Shown here in pieces: positions 49,841 to 57,015 of a DNA stretch of 57,015 nucleotides. The notes under the pieces were generated by a model, which was given only the letters and a program-made list of their open reading frames with translations, ran no database searches and was not told the DNA's origin. The DNA is from Caldithrix sp. GTDB lineage: Bacteria; Calditrichota; Calditrichia; Calditrichales; Calditrichaceae. The stretch spans positions 1 to 57,015 of the forward strand of contig DYOS01000005.1 of assembly GCA_020720405.1 (NCBI GenBank). The letters are read 5' to 3'. A program made the position numbers and the translations under genes. Within the stretch, counting starts at the first letter, position 1. Every line of letters begins with the position of its first letter.

Positions 49841-51031
49841 TTAGGCAATAATTTCTGAAACGACGCCGGCGCCAACGGTACGACCGCCCTCACGGATCGC
49901 AAAGCGCAGCTCTTTCTCCATGGCGATCTCTTTTAGCAATTCAACTTCCACGGTGATATTATCGCCCGGCATAACCATTTCGACGCCTTCCGGCAGCTTG
50001 ACCGATCCGGTCACATCCGTTGTCCGGAAGTAGAACTGCGGACGATAACCATCGAAGAACGGGGTATGACGGCCGCCTTCATTTTTGTCCAAAACGTACA
50101 CTTCGCCCCTGAATTTGGTATGCGGGGTAATTGAACCCGGCTTGGCTGCAACCATACCGCGCTCTAATTCTTCCTTATCCACACCGCGCATCAACAGACC
50201 AACGTTGTCGCCGGCTTCACCACGATCGAGCAGTTTACGAAACATTTCCACACCGGTAATAACGGTCTTACGCTTTACACCAAGACCAATCAGTTCAACC
50301 TCTTCGCCAACCTGTACCACACCGCGCTCGATACGGCCGGTACCTACGGTGCCGCGGCCGGTAATCGAAAATACGTCCTCAATCGGCATCAGGAAGGGCT
50401 TGTCAATTTCACGAACCGGAGTCGGGATAAAACTGTCGACCGCAGCCATTAATTCAAAAATGCACTGCTGCGCAGATTCATCATCCGGGTGACCAAGCGC
50501 ATTCAAAGCACTGCCCCGGATAATCGGTGTTTCATCGCCCGGAAATTCATAGCTGGTCAGCAATTCACGAAGTTCAAGCTCGACCAGCTCCAGCAATTCA
50601 GGATCATCAACCTGATCCACTTTATTTAAAAAGACAACCATCGATGGTACGTTTACCTGGCGGGCCAATAAAACGTGCTCACGGGTCTGCGGCATCGGAC
50701 CGTCAGCAGCGCTGACAACCAGTATCGCACCGTCCATCTGGGCGGCACCGGTGATCATGTTCTTGACATAGTCGGCATGACCCGGACAGTCCACATGGGC
50801 ATAGTGCCGGTTTTCAGTCTGGTATTCAACGTGGGCTGTGGCAATGGTAATACCGCGCTCACGCTCTTCCGGTGCATTGTCGATACTGTCAAAACTGCGA
50901 AATTCCGCTCCACCCTTTTTGGCCAACGCCTGGGTTATCGCTGCGGTCAAGGTCGTTTTGCCGTGATCCACGTGGCCAATCGTGCCGATGTTCACGTGAG
51001 GCTTTGTCCTCGAAAATTTTTCCTTAGCCAT
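49841..51031 (-). CDS. tuf: Elongation factor Tu, copy 2 (tRNA-linked copy)
   Basis: Second EF-Tu gene, 396 residues, same protein as the copy at 34490-35680. It is in the tRNA-tufB position found in E. coli. The open frame runs 33 codons upstream over tRNA-Thr; the ATG at 51031, with GGAGGA, is the real start. The DNA matches copy 1 over the whole frame except the last sense codon and is alike for 9 bases upstream, after which the flanks are unrelated. Recent or ongoing gene conversion is inferred. Confidence 0.99.
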   Translation of the reverse strand: MAKEKFSRTKPHVNIGTIGHVDHGKTTLTAAITQALAKKGGAEFRSFDSIDNAPEERERGITIATAHVEYQTENRHYAHVDCPGHADYVKNMITGAAQMDGAILVVSAADGPMPQTREHVLLARQVNVPSMVVFLNKVDQVDDPELLELVELELRELLTSYEFPGDETPIIRGSALNALGHPDDESAQQCIFELMAAVDSFIPTPVREIDKPFLMPIEDVFSITGRGTVGTGRIERGVVQVGEEVELIGLGVKRKTVITGVEMFRKLLDRGEAGDNVGLLMRGVDKEELERGMVAAKPGSITPHTKFRGEVYVLDKNEGGRHTPFFDGYRPQFYFRTTDVTGSVKLPEGVEMVMPGDNITVEVELLKEIAMEKELRFAIREGGRTVGAGVVSEIIA

Positions 51032-51072
51032 TCTTCCTCCAAAAGTATTGCAAAGTGGTTTAATTAAAGTAG

Positions 51073-51145
51073 AGCCCACGACCAGGATTGAACTGGTGAC
51101 CTCATCCTTACCAAGGATGTGCTCTACCAACTGAGCTACGTGGGC
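51073..51145 (-). tRNA. tRNA-Thr (anticodon GGT)
   Basis: A 73-base cloverleaf with acceptor GCCCACG/CGTGGGC, anticodon stem CATCC/GGATG and loop TTGGTAA. The 3' CCA is not encoded. It is 41 bases upstream of tuf copy 2, like thrT in E. coli. Confidence 0.96.
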
Positions 51146-51161
51146 GCTTTACTGAAGAAAC

Positions 51162-51238
<77 letters not shown>

Positions 51239-51296
51239 AAAACAGCGGTACGAACATAACGGACTTGGCTACAAGACCAGGATGTTTACCGAAGAG

Positions 51297-51369
51297 AGCT
51301 GGCGAGAGGACTTGAACCCCCAACCAGCTGATTACAAATCAGCTGCTCTACCAATTGAGCTACGCCAGC
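51297..51369 (-). tRNA. tRNA-Thr (anticodon TGT)
   Basis: A 73-base cloverleaf with acceptor GCTGGCG/CGCCAGC, anticodon stem GCTGA/TCAGC and loop TTTGTAA. The 3' CCA is not encoded. It is the first gene of the supercluster, in the position of thrU in E. coli. Confidence 0.96.
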
Positions 51370-51401
51370 GATTTCAATTGTCAATCAGACAAGAGCCCGT
51401 A

Positions 51402-51429
51402 AATTTAAGGAACAATTTTTTGATGTCAA
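51402..51429 (-). promoter_or_regulatory. Promoter for the tRNA-tuf-secE-nusG-rplKAJL-rpoBC unit
   Basis: On the minus strand a perfect TTGACA (51424-51429) is followed after 16 bases by TAAATT (51402-51407). A shift of one base gives AAATTT with a 17-base gap. It ends 33 bases before the mature tRNA-Thr and is the only clear promoter before rpoB. Confidence 0.6.
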
Positions 51430-51469
51430 CATTTTTTATTCTGCAAAATTAAAATATCCTGAATTCATA

Positions 51470-51498
51470 TTGACATCCCTGGGTCGCCCTTCTATATT
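51470..51498 (+). promoter_or_regulatory. Sigma70 promoter for rpsT
   Basis: TTGACA (51470-51475) and TATATT (51493-51498) are separated by exactly 17 bases. It lies 44 bases before the rpsT start and is divergent from the tRNA-tuf promoter. Confidence 0.8.
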
Positions 51499-51541
51499 AA
51501 CGGCTCAATTTTTTATGAGATGGAACATAGGAGATCGATAA

Positions 51542-51796
51542 ATGGCTCATCATAAGTCAGCAATAAAACGAATTAAAACTTCTCAGGCCGCCCGTAAAGT
51601 CAACCGTCTGCTCAAGGCCAGGCTAAAAGAAGCTATAACAGATGTACTTAAAGCAAAAGACAAAGCTACTGCCGAAAAAGTTATGGTCAATGCGGTCAAG
51701 GTAATTGACAAGGTTGCACACAAAGGCATTATCCATAAAAATAAAGCTGCAAACCAGAAATCACGGTTGCAGCTACTGGTCAACAAACTCAGCTAA
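51542..51796 (+). CDS. rpsT: 30S ribosomal protein S20
   Basis: A small-subunit protein of three helices that binds 16S rRNA. The 84-residue product starts MAHHKSAIKRIKTSQAARK and is rich in Lys and Ala throughout. It is the only plus-strand gene supported in the window. ATG with AGGAG eight bases upstream, a consensus promoter before it and an intrinsic terminator 38 bases after it show a single-gene unit. It is divergent from the large translation supercluster. Confidence 0.96.
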   Translation: MAHHKSAIKRIKTSQAARKVNRLLKARLKEAITDVLKAKDKATAEKVMVNAVKVIDKVAHKGIIHKNKAANQKSRLQLLVNKLS

Positions 51797-51834
51797 ATAT
51801 CAATTCCGCTTTTTTAATTATCTGCATATAGATG

Positions 51835-51864
51835 AAACCAGGAGTAAAAACTCCTGGTTTTTTT
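51835..51864 (+). terminator. Rho-independent terminator of rpsT
   Basis: An 11-bp perfect stem (AAACCAGGAGT with its complement) around an AAAA loop is followed by TTTT after three stem T. It also touches the stop codon of the convergent minus-strand gene and may slow transcription from both sides. Confidence 0.88.
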
Positions 51865-52213
51865 ATTTCCCGAAATAGTCCCGCCCTTTCCGGCCCAGTA
51901 GCATAAGCCCGGTCAGAATATTTACCAGAATAACCACTATCATAATTATACTGATCCGAATCCAGGGCTGTTGATTTATCAGGCGCAGCATGACCAGATC
52001 AGCCGAAACCCAAATCCAGGCGGCAAGATAAACGGCCTGTAAAAACAACCATATCTTTCGCATAAGCGGTTTTCTGTAGGTAAGCGTTAATAACAGGCTG
52101 AATACCAGAAATGCCGGCCCCATACCATAAAAACGTAGCATGTGGGCAGCAAAAAGCACTGTCGTTAAAATCAGACCGGTAAGTAACATCAGGTCCTCCA
52201 ATTTTCTATTCAT
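51863..52213 (-). CDS. Small four-helix membrane protein, unknown function
   Basis: A 116-residue hydrophobic protein with four predicted transmembrane helices at about 9-25, 28-46, 54-75 and 86-107. I do not recognise the family. Charged residues sit in short loops (YRKPLMRK near 46-53) and a basic tail (GRKGRDYFGK). No clear ribosome site precedes the ATG. It follows the PepSY gene by 211 bases, which hold a palindromic element, so co-transcription is uncertain. It converges on rpsT. Confidence 0.6.
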   Translation of the reverse strand: MNRKLEDLMLLTGLILTTVLFAAHMLRFYGMGPAFLVFSLLLTLTYRKPLMRKIWLFLQAVYLAAWIWVSADLVMLRLINQQPWIRISIIMIVVILVNILTGLMLLGRKGRDYFGK

Positions 52214-52255
52214 CTAAACAGCAGCCTGACAGAAAAATCCCGCCATACAGGCTGT

Positions 52256-52404
52256 TGCAGAAAGGCTGTTTTTTCCTGTCATCTCCGATTTATCGGAGCC
52301 AGGTTCCCGGGGAGTCTGCGCCGATGAATTTCTGTTTTTATTAAACTTATAGATTTCTCTCCCCATAAATCGGGGAGAGAAATGACAGTTTTTGGGATTC
52401 TGCA
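52256..52404. repeat. MITE-like inverted-repeat element
   Basis: The element is bounded by TGCAGAA (52256-52262) and its complement (52398-52404). A second pair of inverted 7-mers, CTGTCAT and ATGACAG, is at 52276-52282 and 52382-52388. Inside are two palindromes with related text: CTCCGATTTATCGGAG (52283-52298) and a 12-bp perfect stem with a 7-base loop (52353-52383). It looks like two inverted copies of one unit of about 45 bases. It does not encode a transposase. A 63-codon frame that crosses it is not considered a gene. Confidence 0.6.
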
Positions 52405-52424
52405 TCGGCCTGCATCGCCCCGGC

Positions 52425-53990
52425 TCAGGCCGCTTTTCTGCGGATTTTTTCCCTTCGTTTTTTAATATGGCTCAGATAATAGCTTCTAAACAACCAGTCG
52501 TAAAGGCCGCTGATCGTTAACAGAAAAAGGAATAAGGCCCCGGAAGGAACCAGCAGGATATAAAACCCGCCAATAAAATCTTTGAAGATCCGGCCGTTAT
52601 GCACTTCAAAGAGAAAATTCCACAAAGGAAAAGTAAAAGCTGTATTTATTTCAGCCGGCATCTCAAAATCCGGCACCGGCTTCAGATCGGGTAATTCGAG
52701 CAGACCCTGCTCCTGAGTGGCAATGAAACTCCGGTCACGATAGTCGAAGCGGGCTGTGACCATATATTTAGCCGGGCGAACCGGATCAAAGGCTGTCACC
52801 TGGTTTTCGGTCAGCAAATCCTTTATCCGCCCATGGGCCAGGTCAAATTCAAATAATCCGCCAAAAGAACCAATTTTCAACAGCCCCGGGGAAATGGTGT
52901 CTAAAACGGTCGCCCCCATTACAAAAATCGGAAGCTCCTGTTCAAGTGGAATGAATTTTAAAGAATCAGCCCAATCGGCCAGCCAATTCCCATCCGCCCC
53001 GGTCAGCAAAATTTTATTATTGGAAAGGTCAACTATGCCGTTTTGAATTTTCTCATGCCAGGGGTTGGGATCATGAATGCCGGGAAAATAACGGGACGGT
53101 ATCGATCCTTCGGCAATCAGGGCCAGAAACGGCGGACGCATAAAAAATCCGGTAAGGGCGATGATCAGAATGATTGTCGAAGCATAGGCCCCGACTTTGA
53201 CATGATACTTAAAAACCAGCCTGGAAAAAGCTCCGGAGTCCTTTCCATCCGCCACACCCGGCTTCCTCCGCCAGCCCCGGATTTTTCTGTAAAACCAGGT
53301 ATAAAAGGCTGAAATGCTGAGCAAAATAATAATCAGGCCAACCAGATCGAAAAGTAGTTGCCCGGGCAGTCCCAGGAAGGAACCGGCATGGACGGAAAAA
53401 AATAATTCGACCAGGGTAATCTTTTCTTCATCAACCCTGCGCCAGGCACGTAGCGGCAAAAAATCTCCCGAACCATGATCCGGTCTGAAATACAGCCCGG
53501 AAGCGGAAAGTACCAGCAGGCCATCGGGTGTGGAATGCATTCTGACAATCTTCTCAGATGCCAATCCGGGAGCGGCCGGCTGCCATCGGTCGTCCGCTGT
53601 AAGCGAATAAAGTCCACGTTCCAGCCCCAGAAAGACAATATCCTGATGCAAATGCAGATCGTGCGCTTTTAGATATAATTCCTGCCCGGGCAGACCGGTG
53701 TTAAAAGAATAAAAATTCCGGCCCTGATGATCTGACCGCCAGACACCTTTTTTACCGGCCAGCAGCAAGGTACCATCCGCCAGTTCCAGAAAATCCCCGA
53801 TTGTCCCGCGATTCCAGTTTTCCGTCCGGTAGGACGGCGGCAGCAGCCAGCCGGGAACAGACCAGCCAGAAATCAGACCGGGATGATTGAGCAGTATTCC
53901 GCTCAGGGACATATAAATCAGAAAAAGAATCAGGAACAGTCCGGCATACTTATGAAGCCATTTTGATTTTTTATATATATATTTCCACAT
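52425..53990 (-). CDS. PepSY-associated transmembrane protein
   Basis: A 521-residue inner-membrane protein of the PepSY-TM type. Transmembrane helices are at about 15-34, 213-233, 266-284 and near 485-508. The first holds LHKYAGLFL and LLNHPG. Other membrane-edge His residues are His201 (FSVHAG) and His263. Two large extracytoplasmic regions carry repeats like those of ligand-sensing propellers (GKKGVWRSD, ERGLYSL, SASGLYF). Relatives are linked to iron-siderophore reduction or electron transfer, but no function is proved here. The ATG follows the Rrf2 stop directly, so the two are coupled. Confidence 0.75.
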   Translation of the reverse strand: MWKYIYKKSKWLHKYAGLFLILFLIYMSLSGILLNHPGLISGWSVPGWLLPPSYRTENWNRGTIGDFLELADGTLLLAGKKGVWRSDHQGRNFYSFNTGLPGQELYLKAHDLHLHQDIVFLGLERGLYSLTADDRWQPAAPGLASEKIVRMHSTPDGLLVLSASGLYFRPDHGSGDFLPLRAWRRVDEEKITLVELFFSVHAGSFLGLPGQLLFDLVGLIIILLSISAFYTWFYRKIRGWRRKPGVADGKDSGAFSRLVFKYHVKVGAYASTIILIIALTGFFMRPPFLALIAEGSIPSRYFPGIHDPNPWHEKIQNGIVDLSNNKILLTGADGNWLADWADSLKFIPLEQELPIFVMGATVLDTISPGLLKIGSFGGLFEFDLAHGRIKDLLTENQVTAFDPVRPAKYMVTARFDYRDRSFIATQEQGLLELPDLKPVPDFEMPAEINTAFTFPLWNFLFEVHNGRIFKDFIGGFYILLVPSGALFLFLLTISGLYDWLFRSYYLSHIKKRREKIRRKAA

Positions 53991-54401
53991 TTATTTTTCA
54001 TTTTCCAGATCAGAATTTAGTTCTTTCAGTGTTGTTTCATTGAGCATGGCATAGATTGCTGCCCTGTGCGGTGCCCACCGTTTGTGCAGCGCACAGGGTG
54101 TTTCATCCGAGCAGGATTCAAAGCCAAGTACACAGCGTGAATAATCCTCAAGCCCCTCAACCGCCTCAATAATTCTGGATAAAGTGACCTGATCGGACGA
54201 ACCGGAACAGCGGTAGCCGCCGGTTTTCCCCTGCCTTACTTCCAGAAATCCTGCTTTTTCCAGTTGTTGCATCACCCTGGTCAGATATTTATAGGGTATT
54301 TTTAGCCGCTCATGTATTTCCCGCGCTGAATACTGTTTTGCCTCAGCCGATAAAAATAATAGAATCCGGATGGCATATTCCGCAGTTTTTGTAAACCTCA
54401 T
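53991..54401 (-). CDS. Rrf2-family transcriptional regulator, likely iron-sulfur (IscR/NsrR-like)
   Basis: A 136-residue DNA-binding protein. The N-terminal winged helix covers about 1-75 (TKTAEYAIRILLFLSA, then LTRVMQQLEKAGFLEVRQGKTGGY). The cluster-binding region has Cys90, Cys97, Cys103 and His106 (C-x6-C-x5-C-x2-H), close to IscR. It probably senses iron-sulfur status, NO or oxygen. The ATG has GGAG five bases upstream. It overlaps the DUF438 gene by 4 bases and is followed at once by the PepSY gene, so it may control both. No operator could be identified. Confidence 0.85.
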   Translation of the reverse strand: MRFTKTAEYAIRILLFLSAEAKQYSAREIHERLKIPYKYLTRVMQQLEKAGFLEVRQGKTGGYRCSGSSDQVTLSRIIEAVEGLEDYSRCVLGFESCSDETPCALHKRWAPHRAAIYAMLNETTLKELNSDLENEK

Positions 54402-55639
54402 TTTCGCTCCCCTTCCCCAATCAGTCGTTTCTCCCCACTCAGCCCTCTCAACTCGGTAATATCCTGACTGACTTCAAGTGTACCCCGGTATTGGCCGTCT
54501 TTATCACGCAGGGCATAATAATCAATAAGAATAAACCGGCCGCGCATCTGAATCCAGAATCGTTCCTGGTCTTTTGTACCCTGGCGGAAGGAATCGACAA
54601 TTGCATTGACCATGTGTATGCTTTCCGGCGGGTGGCAATTTTGCACCTTGCGGCCGATTATGGCTTTGGAACGACTGAAAAAACGATCTTTAGGATTGGA
54701 AAAGAAACGCACTTCGTCATGCTCATCGACAAATGTAATATCCACCGGCAAATGATTTAAAAGCAGAAGAATCTGTTCCAGCCGCAGCTCCCCGGTTTGC
54801 AGATCCAGCCAGCCGGCCTCAGGCTGAACACCGGCAACAGGTTCCCCCGCTCCCTTCTGTTGCCGATTTTCCGCGGGCCGGTCCGGCTCCGCTATCAGCG
54901 TAAAACCAATTTCAAAACTCTGGCGGTGAAGTTCATCCAGAACAGTTTGGTCAAGAGTTTGTTCGACAACCGGCAACAGAATATAATTTTCACGGAAAAG
55001 AAGGGCATAGGTATCAAAAAAGAAGCGGCCAATGGTTTCAACCATTTGAGAAAAGGGCGGTTCTGAGGTTTGGAGCAAAGCAATTAATGCTTTCAGAGTG
55101 CGGCGGACATCATCCTGTAACGACCACATCACCTGAACACAGCGGAAATCGGGCCATTCCTTCTCCAGGACTGGGAACAGAATATTTTCCTTGCGCAGAA
55201 AATGTTTTTCCAGTTCCTGCAGCAAAGTGAATTCAGCCAGCATTTCCTGGCGCTGCTTTGTCCAGGCCTGTTGCTGATCGCGGGCTTCTTTTACAGACCG
55301 GAGCAATTTCTTAATGCGGTTCAGCGCCTTTTCGATCTCCCGGTTTTCCTGAACCAAGGTGCGGATAAAAGCCGATTTGGGCCGGGCCGACGGGTAGGCC
55401 TGTAATATCTTGTAAAAGACGGCTATCACTTTGCTGATGTCCAGTTTGATCCTGGCCACAGGAATTTCCAGCTTGACCAGCTCATCCACAATCCAGATCA
55501 CATCCTGTGGTGTGACCTGGTCAATAACCGGACGATATTCACTGATCAGTTTTTTACTGCCCGAACCGGCAAAGATGGCCAGGCTGAATTCCAATAGTTT
55601 TTTTCGTTTAAGTTCAATATTATTGATAAACTCAGACAT
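54398..55639 (-). CDS. DUF438 / hemerythrin-like / PAS-domain protein
   Basis: A 413-residue cytoplasmic protein. Residues 5-80 look like DUF438, 85-235 like a hemerythrin-type helical bundle, and 280-400 like a PAS domain with NHLPVDITFVDEHDEV, CHPPES and FWIQMRGRFILIDYYALRD. Close relatives bind di-iron or heme and respond to O2 or NO. Here only His146 of the usual ligands (HFLRKEN) is clear; Thr94 and Gln175 stand where His is expected. The iron site may be lost or changed. Its stop overlaps the Rrf2 start (ATGA). A TTGAAA box in the 114-base gap upstream may belong to its promoter. Confidence 0.75.
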   Translation of the reverse strand: MSEFINNIELKRKKLLEFSLAIFAGSGSKKLISEYRPVIDQVTPQDVIWIVDELVKLEIPVARIKLDISKVIAVFYKILQAYPSARPKSAFIRTLVQENREIEKALNRIKKLLRSVKEARDQQQAWTKQRQEMLAEFTLLQELEKHFLRKENILFPVLEKEWPDFRCVQVMWSLQDDVRRTLKALIALLQTSEPPFSQMVETIGRFFFDTYALLFRENYILLPVVEQTLDQTVLDELHRQSFEIGFTLIAEPDRPAENRQQKGAGEPVAGVQPEAGWLDLQTGELRLEQILLLLNHLPVDITFVDEHDEVRFFSNPKDRFFSRSKAIIGRKVQNCHPPESIHMVNAIVDSFRQGTKDQERFWIQMRGRFILIDYYALRDKDGQYRGTLEVSQDITELRGLSGEKRLIGEGERK

Positions 55640-55753
55640 ATTTGATACCTATTTCTACATTCTTGTGGCAATTTACTGGCTTCATTTGATTTTTCAAGAC
55701 CGGACAACCCGGGTATGGGGAATTTAATCAAGATATTTTGCAGGATATCCGGG

Positions 55754-56944
55754 TTACCGGTCCGGTTTTGAATTTTGTTCATTGGCCTGCAGCACCCGTA
55801 AAAAATTACCGCCCAGAATTTTGCGGATACGCTGCGCAGAATATCCGCGACGCTGCATTTCCTTTGTGATCCGGCCATAATCCGCAGCACTGTTCAGCCC
55901 ATCCGGCAGAAGGCTTATGCCGTCAAAATCTGAACCCAGTCCGACATGGTCATCACCAATCAGCCGGACAACATAATCGATGTGATCAACCAGATCGGTA
56001 ATATCCGGCCAGCCCCGGCCGATCTTTTTGCGGATAAAGCCGGCCCGGTCAAAAGGTGCTTTGTCTCCGGCCCGGCGCAAGGAATCAATCTTCTCATCCG
56101 CCTGGCGGGCAGCCCGATCATAGGTTTTGTTAAATCCTCTTTTCAGGTAACCCGGATAAAAGTTTATAAAAATAACCCCGCCGTTGGCCGCCAGAGCCCG
56201 CAATTGCTGATCATCGATATTGCGGTAATGGGGACAAATTGCCGCCACCGATGAATGCGACAGGATGACCGGTTTCCGGGCAATTTTCAGAACGTCAAAA
56301 TAGGTCTGCCGGCCGGCATGGGATAAATCAACCAACATGCCCAGCCGGTTCATCTCGCTGATTATTTCGGCACCCCGGCCGCGCAGGCCGGGAGTTTTTG
56401 ATTTTTTCTCATACTCATCCTTCCCGGAGCTGGCCCATTCGCTGCTGTTATTCCAGGTCAGACCGAGATAGCGTACCCCTTTTTCGTAAAAAAAGGCTAC
56501 CTTTGCCGGATCATTTTCCAGGGCTGAGCCGCCTTCAATGCACAGGAAGGCCGAGATTTTACCTGCCTGCTGATTCTGCAATAGCTCTTCGCTGCGGTAA
56601 ACGATACTGATCTGCTTCGGGAATTTTTCAAGATGGTTTTTCAGTGTATCAACCAGGTAACTGGTGTGTTCAAACATCTGATTCGGGGCTGTTGCATCGG
56701 GATCGGGCCAGGCTACAAAAAACTGGGCATCAATCCCGCCTTCGGCCAGACGGACAAAATCAACATGCCCGGAATTGGAGCGCAGGTTTAGCGGCCGGCC
56801 ACGCAACAGAGACATCAGAGCATCGCTGTGCAGGTCCACAACCAGGGCCTGGTTGTGGATTTTCAACCATTCCGGTTCCTGCGCCGGAAGATGGCTGATA
56901 ATCAGCAGACAAAAAATAAAAAACTGTTTTGGTTTCAGATACAA
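55754..56944 (-). CDS. Membrane dipeptidase, peptidase family M19
   Basis: Exported zinc dipeptidase of 396 residues. A signal peptide ends LPAQ near residue 22. Metal ligands are visible as DLHSDAL near 39 (HxD), Glu in CIEGGSAL, His in LVDLSHAG and His in VILSHSS, followed by HVGLGSDFDG. Length is normal. The reading frame begins at a TTG at 56950, but a TTG two codons later (56944) has GAGGA six bases upstream and is preferred. The gene is 114 bases before the DUF438 gene, so it may be a separate unit. Substrate is probably a peptide or cell-wall fragment. Confidence 0.88.
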   Translation of the reverse strand: MYLKPKQFFIFCLLIISHLPAQEPEWLKIHNQALVVDLHSDALMSLLRGRPLNLRSNSGHVDFVRLAEGGIDAQFFVAWPDPDATAPNQMFEHTSYLVDTLKNHLEKFPKQISIVYRSEELLQNQQAGKISAFLCIEGGSALENDPAKVAFFYEKGVRYLGLTWNNSSEWASSGKDEYEKKSKTPGLRGRGAEIISEMNRLGMLVDLSHAGRQTYFDVLKIARKPVILSHSSVAAICPHYRNIDDQQLRALAANGGVIFINFYPGYLKRGFNKTYDRAARQADEKIDSLRRAGDKAPFDRAGFIRKKIGRGWPDITDLVDHIDYVVRLIGDDHVGLGSDFDGISLLPDGLNSAADYGRITKEMQRRGYSAQRIRKILGGNFLRVLQANEQNSKPDR

Positions 56945-57015
56945 ATCCAATCCTCAACTCAATTGACGGCGGCAAAATAATGTTGCTGCGGTTTCATTTT
57001 TATCCGGGTTGGCGG

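Noticed and set aside
51032-51130. 33-codon N-terminal extension of EF-Tu copy 2
   Set aside because: It reads through the tRNA-Thr gene; the ATG at 51031 has the proper ribosome site and matches copy 1.
51239-51296. Possible remnant of tRNA-Tyr
   Set aside because: No cloverleaf arms or T-loop sequence are visible in these 58 bases.
51379-51384. Second TTGACA on the minus strand close to tRNA-Thr
   Set aside because: It is only 9 bases from the mature tRNA end, so no -10 box could precede the gene.
52214-52405. 63-codon minus-strand frame between the PepSY gene and the small membrane gene
   Set aside because: It is almost entirely made of the palindromic element, and its sequence has no protein-like pattern or ribosome site.

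Overview
The window looks like a chromosomal segment of a free-living bacterium with moderate GC content. Nearly every gene is on the minus strand; the only plus-strand gene supported is rpsT. Strong Shine-Dalgarno sites, consensus-like TTGACA/TATATT promoters, many TTG and GTG starts, an L17 with a long C-terminal tail and periplasmic glycan hydrolases suggest a Gram-negative lineage near the FCB group. Calditrichota, KSB1 or a relative would fit. The Shine-Dalgarno use and promoter form argue against a typical Bacteroidota. This placement is inference from sequence style, not from a tree.

Layout, left to right. (1) 1-5516: three secreted glycoside hydrolases, GH30 (cut by the window edge), GH5 with a CBM6-like module, and GH3, transcribed GH3 > GH5 > GH30. 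They probably form a beta-glucan or related polysaccharide locus behind a promoter near 5644-5672. (2) 5517-5930: non-coding, with a dyad at the promoter and a cluster of small hairpins. (3) 5931-6509: a small HD alarmone-hydrolase-like protein. (4) 6704-19952: a compact operon of GHL10-like protein, urocanate hydratase, ParA-type ATPase, a response regulator with an N-terminal winged helix, CheW, MCP, a 1692-residue multi-HPt CheA hybrid, and a beta-helix protein ending in a TonB-like domain. No CheR or CheB is present. (5) 20026-51369: one continuous translation and transcription supercluster. From its 5' end it runs tRNA-Thr, tRNA-Gly, tRNA-Thr, tuf, tRNA-Trp, secE, nusG, rplKAJL, rpoBC, then the str genes rpsL, rpsG, fusA and tuf, then the S10, spc and alpha operons down to rplQ and a strong terminator. 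(6) 51470-51864: rpsT, divergent from the tRNA-tuf promoter, with its own promoter and terminator. (7) 51863-56944: a small membrane protein, a PepSY-type membrane protein, an Rrf2/IscR-like regulator with a Cys3-His cluster motif, a DUF438/PAS protein with an apparently ligand-depleted hemerythrin-like region, and an M19 dipeptidase.

How they work together. The supercluster supplies RNA polymerase, translation factors, Sec export and about half of the ribosomal proteins. Its order is close to the ancestral bacterial order, but adk, rpmG and the tRNA-Tyr of the classic tRNA-tufB unit are missing from their usual sites. The two tuf copies are essentially identical in DNA, which indicates gene conversion. 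The most unusual part is the chemosensory operon: a very large multi-HPt kinase is coupled to a ParA-like ATPase and to genes not normally found with chemotaxis. A possible redox or nitrosative sensing unit (DUF438/PAS, Rrf2, PepSY) and a palindromic repeat element at 52256-52404 are the other accessory features.
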